Program-made: the position numbers and the translations under genes | Source of the DNA: Egibacter rhizosphaerae | GTDB lineage: Bacteria; Actinomycetota; Nitriliruptoria; Euzebyales; Egibacteraceae | Reading direction: 5' to 3' | DNA length: 64,000 nucleotides | Assembly: GCF_004322855.1 (NCBI RefSeq) | Contig: NZ_CP036402.1 | Coordinates: 3,720,001-3,784,000 of the forward strand | The notes under the pieces: generated by a model | Told to the model about the DNA's origin: nothing | The model's input: the letters and a program-made list of their open reading frames with translations, nothing else | The model's database searches: none | Part shown: positions 61,076-64,000 of the stretch, one piece after another | Layout of the letters: each line of letters starts with the position of its first letter | How positions within the stretch are numbered: the stretch's first letter is position 1

Positions 61076-62242
61076 GTGGTCCTGATCGAACTGGGCCTCG
61101 TGTTCGTGGGGATGGCGCTGCTCGCCCGCCTCTCCTCACGCGTCGGGCTGAGTCCCATCCCGCTGTACCTCGTCGCGGGCCTCGCGGTCGGGACCGGCGG
61201 GCTCGTTCCGCTCGACCTCTCCGAGGAGTTCATCGCGCTCGGCGCCGACATCGGGGTCGTGCTCCTCCTCTTCATGCTCGGCCTCGAGTACACCTCCGCC
61301 GAGCTGCGCGGCGCCCTGCGCGACGGTCTGCCCGTCGGCCTCGTGAACGTCGGGCTCAACCTGGTCCCGGGAGTCCTGGCGGGCTTCGCCCTCGGGTTCT
61401 CGCCCCTCGGTGCGCTCGCACTCGGCGGCATCACCTACGCCACCTCCTCGGGCGTGAGCGCGAAGGTGCTCACCGACCTCGAGCGGCTCGGGAACCGCGA
61501 GACCCCGGCGGTGCTCGGCATTCTCGTCCTCGAGGACCTCTCGATGGCGATCTACTTGCCGGTGCTCGTCGCGCTCCTCGTCGGCACCGGCGTCGCGCAA
61601 GGGGTTCTCTCTCTCGCGGTGGCACTGCTCGCCGTGGCGATCGCACTGGTGCTCGCGTTGCGGTACGGCGAGCGGATCTCCTCGGTGATCGCTAGCCGGT
61701 CCCAGGAGGTCGTGCTGCTGACCGTGCTCGGCCTCATCCTCGTCGTCGCCGGCATCGCCGAGGAACTTCAGGTCTCCTCGGCCGTCGGCGCGTTCCTCGT
61801 GGGCCTCGCACTGTCAGGGGGGGTCGCTGACCGTGCGCGGGCGCTGCTGGGCCCGTTGCGAGATCTCTTCGCGGCGACGTTCTTCCTCTTCTTCGGCCTC
61901 CAGATCGTGCCCGGCACCCTTCTGGACATGCTCGGCATCGCCGTGGCGCTGGCCGTCGTGACCGGGCTCACGAAGATCGCCACCGGCTGGCTCGCGGCCA
62001 CGCGGCTGGGGGTCGGACGCTTCGGCCGGTGGCGGGCCGGCGCGGCATTGGTGCCGCGCGGCGAGTTCTCGATCGTCGTCGCTGGTCTGGCGGCCGGCGT
62101 CGAACCCGATCTGTCACCGCTGGCGGCGGCCTATGTCCTACTCCTCGCGTTCGTCGGGCCCGTACTGATGCGGTTCGCCGACCCGATCGTCTCGTGGGTG
62201 GTTGATCGAACACCTGGGGCCCGGGCAGCTCGCGGGGCGTGA
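61076..62242 (+). CDS. KhtU-like CPA2 K+(Na+)/H+ antiporter
   Basis: 388 residues, GTG start. About twelve membrane spans of the Na_H_exchanger (CPA2) type: ELGLVFVGMALLARLSSRVG, LGADIGVVLLLFMLGLEYTS, FALGFSPLGALALGGITYAT, the ion-binding region LGNRETPAVLGILVLEDLSM and AVGAFLVGLALSGGVADRAR, ending LVPRGEFSIVVAGLAAG. No C-terminal TrkA_N domain, in contrast to KefB/C, because the regulatory part is the separate KhtT-like protein before it. Likely exports K+ in exchange for protons. Confidence 0.93.
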   Translation: MVLIELGLVFVGMALLARLSSRVGLSPIPLYLVAGLAVGTGGLVPLDLSEEFIALGADIGVVLLLFMLGLEYTSAELRGALRDGLPVGLVNVGLNLVPGVLAGFALGFSPLGALALGGITYATSSGVSAKVLTDLERLGNRETPAVLGILVLEDLSMAIYLPVLVALLVGTGVAQGVLSLAVALLAVAIALVLALRYGERISSVIASRSQEVVLLTVLGLILVVAGIAEELQVSSAVGAFLVGLALSGGVADRARALLGPLRDLFAATFFLFFGLQIVPGTLLDMLGIAVALAVVTGLTKIATGWLAATRLGVGRFGRWRAGAALVPRGEFSIVVAGLAAGVEPDLSPLAAAYVLLLAFVGPVLMRFADPIVSWVVDRTPGARAARGA

Positions 62243-62259
62243 TCGGTTCTGACCGGGTC

Positions 62260-62319
62260 GTGATGCGTGAGGCCGTGATGCGTGAGGCCGTGATTCGTCA
62301 GGCCGTGATCCGCCAGGGT
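62260..62319 (+). repeat. 15-bp tandem repeat after the antiporter gene
   Basis: Four head-to-tail copies of GTGATGCGTGAGGCC: two perfect (62260-62274, 62275-62289), then two diverging copies (62290-62304, 62305-62319). It lies in the spacer between the convergent antiporter and hypothetical genes. No gene uses it convincingly. Confidence 0.88.
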
Positions 62320-62344
62320 GGTCATCTCGGCAGTCGGGAGCACT

Positions 62345-62779
62345 TCATCCGCCGTGATCTCCGCTCGCTCCGGAGTCACGTGCGCTCCAGACGTGCTCCG
62401 GCACGAGGCTCATGAACCTCCGCACGGTGTCGGCCGTCGGAGCGAGCTCCTCGGAATCCCACGGTCCTTCGCGGGTCGCGACGAGCCAGCCCCCGACGAG
62501 GTCCCAGCCTTCGAGTTTCTCGTCGAGCAAGAACTCGATCATCTCCTGGTGCAGCACCTCGCGGACGACGGCCTCGTCGTCGGCGTGCACACGGAACCGC
62601 TGGTCGAAGGCCGGCGAGCCCGTCTCGAAGCCGGAGAAGCCAACCTTGCCCGCGAGCTTGCTGAGCACGTTCTCGCTGTCGATCCGAAGCGTCGGGACGT
62701 GCGCGGGTAGAGGCGCGACGGCGACGCCGTGCGTCTGTGACCGCGTCCCCCGTCGACCGAGAGGACCCCGCACAAGCAT
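62345..62779 (-). CDS. Hypothetical protein, probably the C-terminal part of a larger membrane protein
   Basis: 144 residues. The conserved-looking part is LSKLAGKVGFSGFETGSPAF, DQRFRVHADDEAVVREVLHQ and MIEFLLDEKLEGWDLVGGWL. The same order (an FxxRFxVxxDD strand followed by a leucine-rich helix and GxxL) occurs at the C-terminus of actinobacterial membrane proteins of roughly 250 residues. Here the membrane-spanning N-terminal half is missing and the first 30 residues are Arg/Pro-rich, so this is likely a 5'-truncated remnant. No clear ribosome binding site at the ATG. Function unknown. Confidence 0.5.
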   Translation of the reverse strand: MLVRGPLGRRGTRSQTHGVAVAPLPAHVPTLRIDSENVLSKLAGKVGFSGFETGSPAFDQRFRVHADDEAVVREVLHQEMIEFLLDEKLEGWDLVGGWLVATREGPWDSEELAPTADTVRRFMSLVPEHVWSARDSGASGDHGG

Positions 62780-62998
62780 GTTGGCTCTCCATGGCTTTCA
62801 TGGCACGCGAACGCTTACCACGACCTTAACAGGGGACGCTGTCCACCTGTGCCGCTCCCCGGGACGAACCCGACAGCAGGGTGAGGGCTCGAGCCTCGTC
62901 ATCCGGCAAAGTATCGCTATTTCGGAGCACTGCCTGGATCTTTCCACAGATTTGGTGTGGTGCGGTGTGTTGTCATAGGTGGCGGGCATCATGAGGGT

Positions 62999-64000
62999 AT
63001 GTCGAACAGGTATTCGCTGCACCAAGCACCGCCGGCCTCGCGCGAGGACGGCCGCGACGGCGGCGGGCCGGTGGAGACCACCGCGGGCACCCCCGGTGAC
63101 CTCGCAGCGCTCGAGGCGGCGCTGGAGCAGGCCGAGGCCGCCCTGGCGCGCGCGGTCATCGCCGCCGGCCGGCTGGCCGGCAGCGGGGTGTGCGAGCAGC
63201 AGGAAGGGCTGCCGCTGGAGCGGTTCGTGTCGCTGGCGGTCCGCTGGAGCGGCCGCGACGCCCGCGCCTTGGTGGGCATCGGTGAGGTGCTGGGCGACAT
63301 CCCGGTGCTGGCAGGGCTGGTCGAGCAGGGGCAGGTGTCGTACTCGCAGGCACGCGCGGTCGCCGGCGGGCTGGGCCGGCTGGGTCGGGCCGCGCGCGCG
63401 ACGGTGGACAAGCGCATCGGCGCCACCATCGCCGCGCGCGGCGGCGTCGACGGCTACGACCCCGACGGGCTGGTCGACGCGGTCGCCGACGCGGTCGCTG
63501 ACTGCCGCGAGCAGCGCGCGGCCACGCGCCAGGACCAACGCGCGCGGGCGAGCAACTACCTGCAACTGCAGCCGGGCCTGGACGGGCGCGTGCAGTTGTT
63601 CGGCGACTGCGACGCTCTCGCCGGCGCGGTGATCATCAACGCGCTCGACGCGGCCGCGGGCACCCCCACCAACGACGACGGCGACCACGCGCATCACCAC
63701 GACGACGACCGCGACGACGACGACGCGGGCGCGGGTGCGGGTGCGGGCCTGCCCGAGGGGGTGGCGCCCACCCGGCGGGGTCGGGCCTACGCCGATGCGC
63801 TCACCACGATCGCCAGCCACTACCTCGCCGGCGCCAGCGACACCGAACGCGCCGCCGCGGCCACCCCCAACCACCCCAACGGCGCGGGCACCACGAACCA
63901 CCCCAACGGCGCGGATCCTGCGGGCGGCTCGGGCACCGGCACGGGCACCGACGACGCGGGCGGTGCGGGCGCGGGCGGCTCGGCTGCGGGCGCCGCCGGC
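62999..64000 (+). CDS. DUF222 protein, N-terminal part of a putative HNH endonuclease (runs off the window)
   Basis: 334 visible residues, open at the right edge. DUF222 helices are clear: LAALEAALEQAEAALARAVI, GLPLERFVSLAVRWSGRDAR, VLAGLVEQGQVSYSQARAVA, YLQLQPGLDGRVQLFGDCDA. In this family, named for the mycobacterial 13E12 repeats, an HNH nuclease usually follows at the C-terminus; that part is outside the window. Odd low-complexity inserts are present: an Asp/His-rich run (about 225-240) and Gly/Ala/Asn-Pro repeats near the edge, where AACCACCCCAACGGCGCGG occurs twice. The upstream 200 bp are visibly AT-richer than the rest. Confidence 0.82.
   Translation, partial: MSNRYSLHQAPPASREDGRDGGGPVETTAGTPGDLAALEAALEQAEAALARAVIAAGRLAGSGVCEQQEGLPLERFVSLAVRWSGRDARALVGIGEVLGDIPVLAGLVEQGQVSYSQARAVAGGLGRLGRAARATVDKRIGATIAARGGVDGYDPDGLVDAVADAVADCREQRAATRQDQRARASNYLQLQPGLDGRVQLFGDCDALAGAVIINALDAAAGTPTNDDGDHAHHHDDDRDDDDAGAGAGAGLPEGVAPTRRGRAYADALTTIASHYLAGASDTERAAAATPNHPNGAGTTNHPNGADPAGGSGTGTGTDDAGGAGAGGSAAGAAG

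Overview
The window is about 70% G+C, uses many GTG and TTG starts, and its genes commonly overlap as ATGA or GTGA. Gene content points to a high-GC actinobacterium. The block mazG - eno - ftsB/divIC - DUF501 - ppx/gppA and a second block with greA, a short cis-prenyltransferase, phoH2, fumC and glpX match the mycobacterial neighbourhoods Rv1021-Rv1026 and Rv1080c-Rv1099c. The content also fits a deep lineage such as Nitriliruptoria or Euzebyales. That placement is inference; no rRNA gene is present to confirm it.

Layout. 1-8.1 kb: tail of a parvulin-type foldase, MazG, a 19-residue membrane peptide, a phosphofructokinase with PPi-type active-site residues, enolase, FtsB/DivIC, an ElaA-like acetyltransferase, a NUDIX hydrolase, DUF501 and exopolyphosphatase. 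8.1-11.8 kb: CBS protein, thiamine-binding protein, small membrane protein, an unusual NUDIX-YjeF_N fusion and a UspA-type protein. 11.8-14 kb: an accessory patch with fragments of a formylglycine-generating-enzyme-like gene and a vapC gene, a membrane-anchored AlbA_2 (Schlafen-type) protein, and an odd tRNA with a UAA anticodon but a short variable arm. 14-18.5 kb: a NYN-LOTUS RNA-binding protein, then PII and a GlnD split into two reading frames, preceded by a complete four-element GlnR-type operator. 18.5-23.8 kb: nitrobindin, fumarase, the histidine phosphatase-DUF3090-SCO1664 trio and threonine dehydratase. 23.8-27.3 kb: a two-gene beta-oxidation operon with a palindromic operator. 27.3-31.4 kb: a TetR regulator with paired operators, coupled to a 1155-residue acidic Leu/Asp-repeat membrane protein. 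31.4-39.3 kb: alpha/beta hydrolase, flotillin-NfeD pair, a c-di-GMP phosphodiesterase, arginine deiminase, a diguanylate cyclase and GreA. 39.4-44.6 kb: Fpg/Nei glycosylase, cis-prenyltransferase, two consecutive apparent pseudoenzymes (an aminotransferase fold without its PLP lysine and a histidine-phosphatase fold without its histidines) and PhoH2. 44.6-48 kb: molybdate transporter modABC with a regulator. 48-60.5 kb: phosphate genes (phoU, pstSCA with PHO-box-like repeats, an inverted pstB, a RegX3/SenX3-like two-component system) around DUF4032, enoyl-CoA hydratase, GlpX, an AbrB antitoxin with a deleted VapC partner and an ArsC. 60.5-64 kb: KhtTU-type K+/H+ antiporter, a truncated hypothetical gene, and the start of a DUF222/HNH gene running off the window.

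How the genes work together. PFK, enolase, fumarase and GlpX supply central carbon functions. PII and GlnD sense nitrogen, and their promoter carries its own nitrogen-regulator site. Pst, PhoU and the two-component system form a phosphate regulon whose operator lies before pstS and whose pstS/pstC ratio is probably set by a strong hairpin. Several genes appear to be transcribed without leaders: a TANNNT -10 box lies exactly 6 nt before the start codon. The most unusual items are the short-armed UAA tRNA beside RNA-related genes, the giant Leu/Asp-repeat protein with its TetR, the two neighbouring pseudoenzymes, and the GlnR box with a split GlnD.
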